Shown here: positions 22,962 to 32,356 of the stretch, piece by piece
Layout: every line of letters begins with the position of its first letter
Position numbering within the stretch: position 1 is the stretch's first letter
Source of the DNA: Flectonema sp. DT1601
Taxonomy: Eukaryota; Euglenozoa; Diplonemea; Diplonemida; Diplonemidae
Direction of reading: 5' to 3'
Length of the DNA: 64,000 nt
Assembly: GCA_964019425.1 (NCBI GenBank)
Contig: OZ025837.1
Span: forward strand, 429,001 to 493,000
The notes under the pieces: model-generated
Told to the model about the DNA's origin: nothing
What the model saw: only the letters and a program-made list of their open reading frames with translations
Databases searched by the model: none
Program-made: the position numbers and the translations under genes

Positions 22962-24254
22962 TTAGTCTTCGTTGCCTAAAGCAGTTGTAAACATCGGATG
23001 TGCGAAACCGTGAGCATGACTATTAGTAATGACACGTGATGATGATTTACCAAGCATTCCGCTAAAGTTTTGTTTTGTTAAATCAATCGGATCGCTCTCG
23101 TCCATAACATGAGCGTCAACCGTCTTGTTTCTTAAACGCTCTCCTTTGAGTCCATCATTCCCCCATTTATAATGAAAATTTGCTGAACCGTCGTCTGTTG
23201 CAGCACCGTTAAAAGCCCTGTGATTTATCTCTGGAAGAGGTCGTAGGAGGTATGGATCACACCAATGCTCTCTGGTATTTCTGGGTACGTCGCTAGTTGT
23301 TACAGGAACAGAATGGAAAAGATTTTGCCACATGAAAATACCTTCTGATCCTTCTTTCCAACATCCAAAAGTGTTTGGGGGAACTACCCGAGGCCCATCT
23401 ATGATATGCTTGTACTTAACAGGTATGAACCCTTCACAGCCTTCATCAAGCCTATCGAGGTCGACTTGGATTGCTAGGCGACTCGCATGGAAGAATCCAT
23501 CAATGAAATCTGCGTCTTCCTCATCCATCCCGTGTCCCCAAATACAAAGTCCTCGATACTTGTGATGATATGTCATACCAGATTGTTGAGATAGCACTTC
23601 TCCAAAATAATATAAAATATGAAAAAAGAGCGTTGGATCAACCCTCATTGTCAGGCAGTGACCCTCAACGAATGTCTTGTGATCTGACCTCCCACCACAA
23701 GTGTGATAATACCTCTCTCCGTTGATGTCATCTTCAACAATCAAAGCAGTAGTGTGAATTGGTAATCCGTAGCCTAATGGATGATATTCAGAACTGTTTG
23801 AATTGAAATCGTCAGTTCGGAAAAGTTGTTCCCCAAGAGCCTGTTCCCACATGGGTCTGTCTGTGATAGTCTTCAACACTATAGCGTTCGACTCAACGTG
23901 ATCCTCAGTGTAGATTTCACTGTCCTCCATTGGTGTCGGCATCGGATTTTTATAAAATTCTGGTATCGGAGACTTCACAAAGGCATACGGGGCAGAGTCA
24001 ATCAACTGTGAAAAAGCATCGTTCGGATCGTCGAATATTCCAAAAGGACGGTGAATTTTATCACCAGAAGTGTCTGGTGTAGTCATTTCCATACCTGGGA
24101 AAGGCCATTCCCGAATTTCTTTCCATTTCTCTTTTAACATATCTTCTCTTGATAATTCATTACCCGATGTTTCACTTTTTTGTAATGTATTTTCCATCGG
24201 ATGGGATGGTGCCGATGAGTGTCTTCGGATCTGAAAGAGCGGAAGTCTTCTCAT
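22962..24254 (-). CDS. Unknown protein with mitochondrial-type N-terminus
   Basis: A single exon encodes 430 residues. The N-terminus MRRLPLFQIRRHSSAPSHP has Arg and Ser and no acidic residue, as in a mitochondrial targeting peptide. The body is well-structured and not low-complexity, with many aromatic residues. Notable segments are HTTALIVEDDINGERYYHTC, CIWGHGMDEEDADFIDGFFH and PNTFGCWKEGSEGIFMWQ. I do not recognise the family and can see no Walker, zinc-finger or transmembrane motif. The minus-strand sequence just upstream reads CCCCTAAAG then 11 bases then ATG, a possible acceptor. A dispersed repeat (24267-24317) begins directly upstream. Confidence 0.75.
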   Translation of the reverse strand: MRRLPLFQIRRHSSAPSHPMENTLQKSETSGNELSREDMLKEKWKEIREWPFPGMEMTTPDTSGDKIHRPFGIFDDPNDAFSQLIDSAPYAFVKSPIPEFYKNPMPTPMEDSEIYTEDHVESNAIVLKTITDRPMWEQALGEQLFRTDDFNSNSSEYHPLGYGLPIHTTALIVEDDINGERYYHTCGGRSDHKTFVEGHCLTMRVDPTLFFHILYYFGEVLSQQSGMTYHHKYRGLCIWGHGMDEEDADFIDGFFHASRLAIQVDLDRLDEGCEGFIPVKYKHIIDGPRVVPPNTFGCWKEGSEGIFMWQNLFHSVPVTTSDVPRNTREHWCDPYLLRPLPEINHRAFNGAATDDGSANFHYKWGNDGLKGERLRNKTVDAHVMDESDPIDLTKQNFSGMLGKSSSRVITNSHAHGFAHPMFTTALGNED

Positions 24255-24811
24255 TTTATAAACGGCTTTAGGGGAGGGTAACTTGATACTAATATTTCAA
24301 CTTGAAACTGGCAAAAAAACTGAAAATCATCAGGGGAGAAGGAATTTAAAATACTGTTTCCGTAAATATCAGGAAATACTTCAAAGACTGCTTTTTCCAT
24401 GGGTACTGTCAAAAAGAAAATGAGAAAATAATTTCAAAATTTTATCAAAAAAAAAAAAAAAAGAGCTCACCAACCAGGCTTGCATCATAAAGAGGCGCCG
24501 ATAGTACAGACTGCGTTAAATTTGCGAAAGCTCTGGGTAGGAATCATTTTTTTTTTAGTTAAATTCCCTTTTATCTAAGGTCTAGACTAACTGCACTCGC
24601 ACTTAACACGTGCTGAAGGCTCACACAGTCCCCTTAAGAGGGGTGGCACTCTGAAGGGTCGAGATCTCGTTAACAGAATCAACCAGACAAATCACTTCAC
24701 GGAACACATCCCGATCTCAATTTATTAGAAACGGATTTGAGGTAAATAACTCGTTGGGACCCGTTAAGATGAATGCCTACAAAGGGAAAGGGAAAGTGTA
24801 TGTCGACGTCA
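24255..24811. other. Intergenic spacer
   Basis: No open frame is supported. It holds repeat R4 (24267-24317) and a CCCCTTAAGAGGGG palindrome near 24632-24645. It also has about 250 bases (24560-24810) with markedly fewer homopolymers than other spacers here. An unrecognised RNA gene in that part cannot be excluded. Confidence 0.4.
24267..24317. repeat. Dispersed repeat R4, copy 1
   Basis: GGGGAGGGTAACTTGATACT-AATATT then CAACTTGAAACTGGCAAAAA, shared with 58107-58168. It lies immediately 5' of the mitochondrial-type unknown gene. Confidence 0.7.
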
Positions 24812-26131
24812 CTATTTATTGAGGTCAGATAGCTTTGAGATAAGCTGAGAACTCATCGCCAATCCTTCTTTAAGTCGATCAGCAAAGAACGTTCTTGTTT
24901 TATCAAATAAAGCATTGTATCCTTTAGAATCACCGTGTTCAATTACCGTAGCCCATTCCTTAACGGCAGCTACGAATTCAAAATCATCTGCTCTGATTGA
25001 TTTGTTGTAACACGCAGTTGAAATAGAGCTGTTAAGCAAGTCTTCATCAGAGAAGAGATACTCTGCTATTCCCAATCGAAGACGAAAAACTGGTGTTTCA
25101 CAAACTAAATCATTATCTGGACGGATACCTAATTGGTTCCAAGAGTCTACCATTGCAAGTATCGACAAGTGGCTATTTGGAGTCTTTTCACTTACCTCTC
25201 TCTTTTCTACATTCAATGCGTACTCTTCAAGAACACTATCAGGAAGCAGCAGGTTAGACTTCCTTTCTGAGCCGTCTTTGTTACATTTCGGAAACACATT
25301 TTGTTTTGCCAATAGTATTCTATTTTTCATTTCACTGTGGTCTTCCTTTATCATCAATTTGAACAGCTCTGAAACTGATTTGTAGTATTGAGAAACCTGT
25401 CGTTTTGCTGCAGGGTTAAGCATCGCAAGACCACAGTAAACGTGTGCTTTATGAGCATGGATTCTTAAGCATGCGAGAACTTTGACGTTATCAATGCCGC
25501 CAACGTATGATGATGTCTCCCAGGGGTAGCATCCCATTGAGCTCCATGCTGAACCCATTGATTGGAATCCAAGATGTGTTAGGACCTGAGTGTTTGCTGT
25601 AGTCGTGTCATGTTCATCTGCAGTCATTTTTACTATTTTATAGTTGAAAACCGATTTCAATAAATCGCAAACATTACTTGTGAGATTATCAGATGCTCTG
25701 TGTTGAACCACAACCATCGTCTGTCCTGAAGTACTCTTAACAGTTGGTCCGTGAAGAGAATGAATTGGTATTACGAAACAGTCTTTAGGAACGAATTCAT
25801 TAAAAGCATCGATTTCAATCTTTTTCACACTCGATTGCCCCATTATAATCGATCCTATCTTACTGCAAGGTGCGTACTTCGCAACGACACTTTTTAAGTT
25901 ACTCGCTTCAACTGAGTACACAATTAGGTCTGAGCATCTACTTACTGCCACGCCATCATCAACAATTGTAACGTTAGTGTTGTCAGAGTATTTTTCACGA
26001 AGTTTTTCAGTATATTCCGGTAAGTCGCATGCCAACACATTGTGAGTCTTTGAGAACTTATCAGCGTACAAACATCCCATGTCACCCATTCCGATTAATC
26101 CTACCGTAAGTGTTTTTGGAAGGGAACTCAT
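24812..26131 (-). CDS. TYR1: Prephenate dehydrogenase, fungal TYR1 type
   Basis: There are 439 residues from MSSLPKTLTVGLIGMGDMG. An upstream in-frame Met at 26170 lies beyond the AG at about 26162 (GAGATCAG) and is not preferred. The Rossmann motif VGLIGMGDMGCLYADKF is at residues 9-25. The IPIHSLHGPTVKSTSGQ segment (about 130-147) and DEHDTTTANTQVLTHLGF (about 180-198) match the prephenate dehydrogenase catalytic His region. The helical C-terminal dimerisation half is long, as in yeast Tyr1. It would convert prephenate to 4-hydroxyphenylpyruvate for tyrosine synthesis, presumably in the cytosol. The stop of the SelO-like gene upstream is only about 115 bases away, so the spacer is very short. 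Confidence 0.85.
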   Translation of the reverse strand: MSSLPKTLTVGLIGMGDMGCLYADKFSKTHNVLACDLPEYTEKLREKYSDNTNVTIVDDGVAVSRCSDLIVYSVEASNLKSVVAKYAPCSKIGSIIMGQSSVKKIEIDAFNEFVPKDCFVIPIHSLHGPTVKSTSGQTMVVVQHRASDNLTSNVCDLLKSVFNYKIVKMTADEHDTTTANTQVLTHLGFQSMGSAWSSMGCYPWETSSYVGGIDNVKVLACLRIHAHKAHVYCGLAMLNPAAKRQVSQYYKSVSELFKLMIKEDHSEMKNRILLAKQNVFPKCNKDGSERKSNLLLPDSVLEEYALNVEKREVSEKTPNSHLSILAMVDSWNQLGIRPDNDLVCETPVFRLRLGIAEYLFSDEDLLNSSISTACYNKSIRADDFEFVAAVKEWATVIEHGDSKGYNALFDKTRTFFADRLKEGLAMSSQLISKLSDLNK

Positions 26132-26245
26132 TGTAAGTTGTCGGGGAGAGGGAATTGAACCTGATCTCAAAAAAAAAGTTAAATTAATGTGATGTCCATC
26201 TATTCTGATTAATCTTGCTGAACGAATCGATTTTTTTTTTTAAAT

Positions 26246-27760
26246 TTAAATCAACGAACTCAAACGATCCCATTGTTGACTGTCAGCTAAGTTATTAATA
26301 GTGTCATTGTCTGGAGGATTTAATAATTGAGGTGGTGATTCCAATCTTATTAAATTAATACTCGCAGATTGAAATCTTTTTATCCAATCAGACCAACTTG
26401 AAATGGAATTCAAATTAGAAAAGTCTTGCTTTGATATTTTATAAACAACATCTGACCACGTCATTTCAGATAACGATTGGAGTAGGATTTCCCATTCACT
26501 GATTAGGTGGTCTAATGCTGAACAACTGATTTTTGAAGGAACAAATCCCCATCTTTCAACAGTGTGATAAACATATTTATATTTGTAAGTGGAGTCGTAC
26601 TCACATAATATTTTAGATGTTATCGGTTTTGTTAATTTAAATGCGAGGCAAAGTCTTTCTAAGTGTCCTCTCACTACTTCAAATTGTTTTCCAAAACTAT
26701 ACATTTTCTCAACGTCTATGGCATTGGAACAGAATGACAAATCAAATTTTTTTAAAAATTCTGATGAACTATGATCCAGGGTATCACCATTTAGCAATAA
26801 ATTATCAGTGTTTACAGTTCCGTGGTAGAATCCATAGGCATTCCACCATGCGACAGTGTTAGCGAAATTCATTGAAATGCGTAACAAAGATGAGACGAAA
26901 ACTTCTTCGTTTGAATTGCGCGACAACACCTGAATAGCATCTGTTCGTCTTGACTGATATAAAAGACTTAGGACAGTACCAAGACGGACCCAATTAGAGC
27001 AGTAGCGAGTGATCACAGCTTGAGGTTCCATACCAATCCTATACCTCGCAATCAATGATGTTTTACTTACGATAACTGCAATGGACGCCGTGCTGGGTCC
27101 ACCGTACTTTATTATGTAATTTGACAATATAAATTCTCGAGCAGCGGCAGCTGCTCCCAACACGCCATCAAATCCTCTTGAGTAGGTAGTCTTACCGGAG
27201 CCTTTGATGTTAATTTCGTGGCCGTTTGGAGAAATAAAAGTTGCGCAGCGACCATCTCCAAGTGAAGGAACAAAAGTACCGAATTGATTTCCGCTATAGA
27301 GATGAGAAATACCAGTTTTGGGGATCGATTTGATGACATCAAGAGAGATTCCACATGTCAAAGCATGTTTGTTATTTATCAAAACGACCCTGCTGTCGAC
27401 AGGGATTATTATTTTTGATTCTGATATCATGTCACGTGGAAGTTCAGAAAGTCTTGGTAACCAAGGCAACAATTCAGTTTGTCGGTTCAATTCTTTTTCT
27501 TTCTTCTCATCGATGCCCATACTGTCTGATGAATTATCCCATGAAATCTCTTTAAATTGTTGCTTCTTGATTCGATTTTGTAAAATTTTCAGTCGTTTAA
27601 TGCCGCCTGATTGGTGTTTTATTGGTTTAGGTTTTTCGTCTTCAGATGAGCTTTCCCATTTGATGCATCGTTTTTGATATTTGTTGGTTTCGTGTGGACT
27701 ATGTAGGGAATCGTTGTCACTGCTGCTCTCCCACTGAATTGATTTAGTGTGTGAGGTCAT
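26246..27760 (-). CDS. SelO/YdiU-like pseudokinase (AMPylase family), short form
   Basis: There are 504 residues. Family motifs are YSGNQFGTFVPSLGDGR (about 160), the Gly-rich IKGSGKTTYSRGFDG (about 185-200), AAREF, and GTVNTDNLLLNGDTLDHSS (about 318-336), where the Asn and Asp correspond to SelO metal/nucleotide ligands. SelO proteins transfer AMP to other proteins in mitochondria and bacteria. Differences here: DYGPFGF has become DHSSSEF, the C-terminal region is short, and no selenocysteine end is visible. The first 95 residues are a non-homologous extension with three (I)xW(E/D)xSSD motifs, acidic and Ser-rich like CK2 sites. No classic mitochondrial presequence is present. Activity is uncertain. 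Confidence 0.75.
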   Translation of the reverse strand: MTSHTKSIQWESSSDNDSLHSPHETNKYQKRCIKWESSSEDEKPKPIKHQSGGIKRLKILQNRIKKQQFKEISWDNSSDSMGIDEKKEKELNRQTELLPWLPRLSELPRDMISESKIIIPVDSRVVLINNKHALTCGISLDVIKSIPKTGISHLYSGNQFGTFVPSLGDGRCATFISPNGHEINIKGSGKTTYSRGFDGVLGAAAAAREFILSNYIIKYGGPSTASIAVIVSKTSLIARYRIGMEPQAVITRYCSNWVRLGTVLSLLYQSRRTDAIQVLSRNSNEEVFVSSLLRISMNFANTVAWWNAYGFYHGTVNTDNLLLNGDTLDHSSSEFLKKFDLSFCSNAIDVEKMYSFGKQFEVVRGHLERLCLAFKLTKPITSKILCEYDSTYKYKYVYHTVERWGFVPSKISCSALDHLISEWEILLQSLSEMTWSDVVYKISKQDFSNLNSISSWSDWIKRFQSASINLIRLESPPQLLNPPDNDTINNLADSQQWDRLSSLI

Positions 27761-27999
27761 CGGCTTTTTGAAAAAAAAAAAGATTAAAAAAGTTTTTCAA
27801 TTTTTTTTTTTTTTTATTAACTTAGCTTTTTGTTTTCTTTTTCTTTTTTTTTTTTTTTTTTTTTTCCCTTTTGAGCAAGAAAGACGTTGGAAAGACTCGC
27901 ATTCGCTCTAAACACTCGGCACCGTATTGGCGCTTAATTTAATCAATAAAAAAATAAAATAAAAAAAAAGTTGTTTTTTTTTTTTTTTTTTCTTCTGTC

Positions 28000-28671
28000 C
28001 TACATGTTAATTTGATCAGGGTTTTTGTTACGAGAATCGTACATTGCTTTTCCAATCGTGGCTTTCATTTCCTCGTCACCATCGTTGTAGAGGTTTTGCA
28101 TCATTGCCATGAGGGACTTTGATGGGTCGTCACTCTTTTCAGTTTGACTCTTCGGAGCCTCCAGGTTCTTTCTTTTAATGTCTTGCCAATTTCCTTCGTA
28201 TTTCTTTGGTACTGTTAAGAGTAAATAGTCGTTTTTATATTTGATGGTCATCTCTGAGTGTTTGATTGGTCTTTCTGTGAGCTCTACTCTGAGAGTTGCT
28301 TCTCCGACAGCACATGGAAATTTCACAACGATGTTGTCTTCATCACAGAGTGAGACGTGGGTACAATCCTTTATGGATTCGAACCCCTTTGGGTATGTCG
28401 CTCTGACTTTTATATTTTTGTTTGTTTGTTCCCATGAGTATCCCTTGAATTCAATTCTCTTTCCCTTAGAAACAGCCGGAACAGATTTTTCAACTACCGG
28501 TGTTGCTGCTGCTGCTGCTGCCGGAGTTGGAGCCGGTTGCTGTTTCGCAATCGCAATCGCATTTTCACGTTCTAATGAAGCCAGTTCAGAAGTCAGTACC
28601 TTTTTTAACCTTTCACTTTTTATCGAAGAAAGGAGAGACTTACACTCACATATGTCAGAATCCAACGACAT
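28000..28671 (-). CDS. CacyBP/SIP-like CS-SGS domain protein
   Basis: There are 223 residues. A short helical N-terminus is followed by a Pro/Ala linker. The CS domain runs over about residues 75-160 (YSWEQTNKNIKVRATYPKGF, LRVELTERPIKHSEMTIKYK). The SGS-type tail SLMAMMQNLYNDGDEEMKATIGKAMYDSR is characteristic of calcyclin-binding protein/SIP. In animals the family links Siah1 ubiquitin ligase and Hsp90-type chaperone complexes; the protist role is unknown. CTTTCAG at 28689 is a clean acceptor 18 bases before the ATG. Confidence 0.85.
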   Translation of the reverse strand: MSLDSDICECKSLLSSIKSERLKKVLTSELASLERENAIAIAKQQPAPTPAAAAAATPVVEKSVPAVSKGKRIEFKGYSWEQTNKNIKVRATYPKGFESIKDCTHVSLCDEDNIVVKFPCAVGEATLRVELTERPIKHSEMTIKYKNDYLLLTVPKKYEGNWQDIKRKNLEAPKSQTEKSDDPSKSLMAMMQNLYNDGDEEMKATIGKAMYDSRNKNPDQINM

Positions 28672-28688
28672 TATAAAGAGACTTGTTA

Positions 28689-28691
28689 CTG
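28689..28691 (-). promoter_or_regulatory. Putative trans-splice acceptor, CacyBP-like gene
   Basis: ACTTTTTCTTTCAG lies directly upstream of a 17-base leader and ATG. It is one of the clearest pyrimidine-AG sites in the window. Confidence 0.5.
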
Positions 28692-29250
28692 AAAGAAAAA
28701 GTATGAATAATAAAAATAGTATGAAAAAAAAAATGAAAAAAATTTCGAATTTATCTTTTTTTTTTTTTTTTTTTAAAAAAGATTACCAAACAAGAATTAA
28801 CAAACAGAGAGGGTCACACAAACTCATACCAAATAAAAAAAAAATAATTTTAAAAAAAAAAAACATAACCAGAAAAAGACTAAACAAAAAGATAAGAAAA
28901 AATTACTCTCGCACAAAAACGAGATTTTTTCAGCAAATACCCACCCCTTAAACAATGCTTTTAGAAAAAATTAGTTATATTTCAACAAAACAGAATTCAC
29001 ACACAAAAAAAAAAAAAAAAAAAAATGTTGTTAAACTTCAAAAAAAAATAATGTGCTAGATCGGATGCACTAGGTCAGGTGTAGTAAACCGTAAATAGAG
29101 ACCACCACCGCGACTGTCCTCAGCATAGCAAGGCTGCCGAGTGAACCACAGCAGCATCTCATAACTACCGCCTAAGATCATCTTCGATGGTTCTTCAAAC
29201 CATCAAGAGTGACTACAACGTTTCAATTATAGGTTTACATTCAGATAAGA

Positions 29251-29281
<31 letters not shown>

Positions 29282-29420
29282 CCCCCACACATAAGTGTCA
29301 CGCAAAAAAAAAACCCCACTCAGATTAGCCTTATATTTCGCTTAAACGCAACAGAATTCTTGTGAAACTTTGACAATTGTAAAAAAAAAAAAAAAAAAAA
29401 ATCCGGTATTAAAACTTTAG

Positions 29421-30011
29421 GTATTAATCATAAATGGAAGTGCCCTCCAAATTTGGAGGGCGCCTGGTGAAAATCAGCCACAAAAATTTGTAGGGCCAAA
29501 ATAGGGCGCTGGAGGGCGTAGGGCGCTTTTTTAATTAAATTTAATATAATGCCGAGCTCATTTTGACATAGCAGGAACGCACTCTCCCTCCTCGAATCCC
29601 TCTATATTCGACTCGGTGCATTCTGCGGGCTAATCAGCTCCTTGTAGATCTGGGAGGATGCATCGTCCACTGAAATGAGTTTCAGCTTCAGGGATTGCAG
29701 CTGGCTCCGGAAGCTCTCAAGGAGTGGCCCATTGTTTTTGCCATTGTTGACCTCCGAACCATGACCTGGAGGTCTCGGGTTCGAACCCCATGACACCCTT
29801 TTTTCTCTTTTTCGAAAGACTGCCAAGCATGTCAAAAAAAATTTTTTGGCTTTTGCGTCAAAATACTTGTGCGTCAGTGTAAGTCGACGTCAATTTAGCT
29901 GTCTTATAGTAATAAAAAAGGTAAAAAAAAACGCCCTCCAAAATAATATTTATTTTACAAGCGCCCTACACGCCCTCCAAATTGTTGGGCACTTCCATCT
30001 ATGATTAATAC
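29421..30011. mobile_element. MITE-like element with about 25-bp terminal inverted repeats
   Basis: The left end GTATTAATCATAAATGGAAG-TGCCC is the inverse of the right end GGGCA-CTTCCATCTATGATTAATAC with one mismatch. The motif GCCCTCCAAA or its inverse recurs inside both ends (about 29442, 29510, 29932, 29970). Length is 591 bp with no transposase. TTAA sits inside each end (29423-29426 and 30006-30009), which would fit a piggyBac-type target site, but a TA-type site is equally possible. Confidence 0.7.
29750..29800. repeat. tRNA T-arm-like segment inside the MITE-like element
   Basis: GGTCTCGGGTTCGAACCCCA resembles a B-box/T-loop (GGTTCGAAnCC). The matching acceptor and D-arm could not be found, so it is not a tRNA gene. 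It may record a tRNA-derived component. Confidence 0.3.
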
Positions 30012-30136
30012 AAAAAAAAACAATAATGTCAAAGTACTCGACTGTCGCACGAGGTGATAACTCATATGACTACACAAAAAAAAATATCGGCTTTCGATCT
30101 GAATTGTTTCTTCTCCCGACAATTGTCGGCAAAATG

Positions 30137-30168
<32 letters not shown>

Positions 30169-31552
30169 AGGAACAGGGATAATTGCACCATAACAACATC
30201 TATAAATTTAAAAAAAAAAAAAAATTAGATACAAAAAATTAATGGTTCTAAAAATAAATAATAAAAAAAAAGACATTCCAATTTATTATCAAGGACGCTG
30301 CTCCAAAAGCATTGCGTTCCTAATTAGTGCGAAAGTACGGAGCAACGGCTGGGTATTTGGATTTTTACACAAAAAAGGTACGCAAGAGAGGGGTTTGTTT
30401 GTATCGGTTTTTAAAGAAAGAAAGTTGAAACAAAAAAACACGAAAACACGAAAACTTTGTTAACACACCCCAAGCCTGTTGTCCATTAGTAACAAAAAAA
30501 AAAAAAAAAAAAAAAAAAAACTGATATAAATTGTAAGTTTAACAAGTCCGTATAGGTTAAAAAGGGAAAAAATAAATAAAAGCTACAAGCTCATATTTTA
30601 ATTTCTCTTAAAGAATAACAAAAAAAAAAAAAAAAAAAAAACAACAACAACAACAACAACAAACAACCTCAACTCCCATTCACAGCACACGCTCAGGGAG
30701 GTGATAGATAATTTTGTGTCCAAAAAAAAAAAAAAGAAATGATGGTCCATTTGTGAACTCAAATTAGAAATACGGACAGAAAGGGGAGTGGAGAGAAAAA
30801 AGATAACATACAAAAAAGAAAAAAAAGAAAAATGAAAGCTGTTAGTAGAAAGGTTTTTTTAACCTTTCACCGAAAAGAGTCAACCACTTTGTTGAAAACT
30901 AATGTCTATTTATCTCAAAGAGGAACATTTGAACAAAAAGTTACTTTTTCTTTTCTTTTGCACCGACGAAATCGGAGAAGAAAACCATTCAAATAAAAAA
31001 GCTGTTTTATTTATTATTATTGTCAAAAAGATGACATCTATTTCGCTGTGCCGCCAGTAATACTGTCTGCTATCAACAAAACATGCTAAGGATGTGATAC
31101 CTGAAAAAAAGTTTTATTTTTCTCTTGTAAATCAAAATAAGATTTTAAAAAAAAAAAAAAAAAAAATTAGATTACATAAATGCAACCTAGAATAATAATA
31201 ACATACGCAATTTTCTTTCTTTTTTTTTTTTTTTTTTTTTTTTTTCCTCCTTTATTCAAAGCCTTAAGCAAAACACAGTGTCATAAAAGAATAGTAGTAG
31301 ACTTCGTGAAATCAAGAAAAAAAAAGAAAAGGAAAAAAAAAAAAAAAATCCATCCTCAATTTAGAGAATTTTTTTTTTTTTTTTTTTTTTACAATATAAA
31401 GGTACATAAAATACTAAACAAAACAAAAAAATATTTATTAACAATTTTTTTTTTATGGGAAAAAAAAAAAAAAAAAAAAAAAAAAAACCCACACATATTG
31501 CTGCTTAAAAAAACGATTGGAGATAATTACATCCCATTTACTCTGAACTTGA

Positions 31553-31735
31553 ATTCCTTGAAACAAGCCAAGCATATGACTACTGGCAGGATCAACCAGG
31601 TTTCTTGGTACTCTAACCAACAGGGAGTACCCGAAAGTACTCACCCTGAGAGCTGAAAGCATCAAGACGTTGGTTGTCAGTTCTGATAGAGGCAGTCACC
31701 ACCAAACCTTTCGGACGGCTACAATGATTTAAAAA
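31553..31735 (-). rRNA. Truncated SSU rDNA fragment: 5' end of 18S plus presumed 5' ETS
   Basis: On the minus strand from 31602, AACCTGGTTGATCCTGCCAG-TAGTCATATGCTTG is the universal 18S start. It continues GCTTGTTTCAAGGA and then departs from rRNA within about 50 bases. The flank 31603-31735 is relatively GC-rich, has a GAGTAC-TTTCG-GGTACTC hairpin (about 31628-31645) and could be external transcribed spacer. This is a fragment, not a working gene. Confidence 0.75.
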
Positions 31736-31994
31736 AAAATCATCTCGAAAACATGTTTCATGAGCAAAAAAAAAAGAGAATTACGGCAGCGGTAACGTTA
31801 ACACCCTTTTTTTACTTTATTGTGGTCGTCGCACACAAATAAAATTAAAAAAAAAAAAGGTGTGAGAATTACTTAGTGATGGTGTGCCGATTCTTTTTTT
31901 TTTTTTTTTTTCTCTCTCTCTCCATCCCCTTAAAAAGTATTTATAAACGATAGTAACAAAACACTCTCTGCAAGTATCTTAAAAGACTGTACAT

Positions 31995-32041
31995 TTTAAT
32001 TAATATTTCTGAATTTATACATCTGCATGCACACCTCTCTC

Positions 32042-32078
<37 letters not shown>

Positions 32079-32115
32079 TTCCCGTGTTGTCTTTCAGTGC
32101 ATTACGGAATCGAAG
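31995..32115. repeat. Dispersed repeat R2, copy 1
   Basis: CTGCATGCACACCTCTCT and CCGTGTTGTCTTTCAGTGCA-TTACGGAATCGA recur at 58455-58536 as CTGCATACACATCTCT and CCGTGTTGTCATTCAGTGCA-GTACGGAATCGA. A T-tract is inserted in this copy. Confidence 0.65.
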
Positions 32116-32356
32116 GGGGGGAAAAAAAAGGGTTGTTTATGATTAACGATTCTACCAATCGACTTCTTTTTTTTTTCTTTTTTTTTTTTTTTTTTTTGAA
32201 CATATGAACCCCATCAAAGAAAACTAGTTAACTTGATGAGATGGGAGTACAGTATTTAAGAAATAACGAAAGATCACATCATCGCTTGCAATGAACACCC
32301 CATCAAAAGAAAAAAAAAAAAAAAAAAGATTTTTTGTATCAGCGATGGAGAATAGG

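Larger units (their letters stand above)
28692..32356. other. Gene-poor 3.7-kb spacer with repeats
   Basis: No host gene is supported. It contains the MITE-like element (29421-30011), the rDNA 5'-end fragment (31553-31735), dispersed repeat R2 (31995-32115) and very frequent A/T homopolymers. The segment 29040-29230 is unusually GC-rich for its surroundings and has a GATGGTT-CTTCA-AACCATC stem-loop near 29188-29206; its function is unknown. Confidence 0.5.

Noticed and set aside
29755-29795. tRNA gene
   Set aside because: A T-loop-like GGTTCGAACCCC is present, but no acceptor stem or D-arm pairs with it.
30242-30463. 73-residue plus-strand frame
   Set aside because: Lys/Asn-rich, flanked by A runs, opposite strand to genes, no recognisable domain.
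31553-31602. A working 18S rRNA gene
   Set aside because: rRNA similarity stops after about 50 bases and is followed by A/T runs, so it is a fragment.
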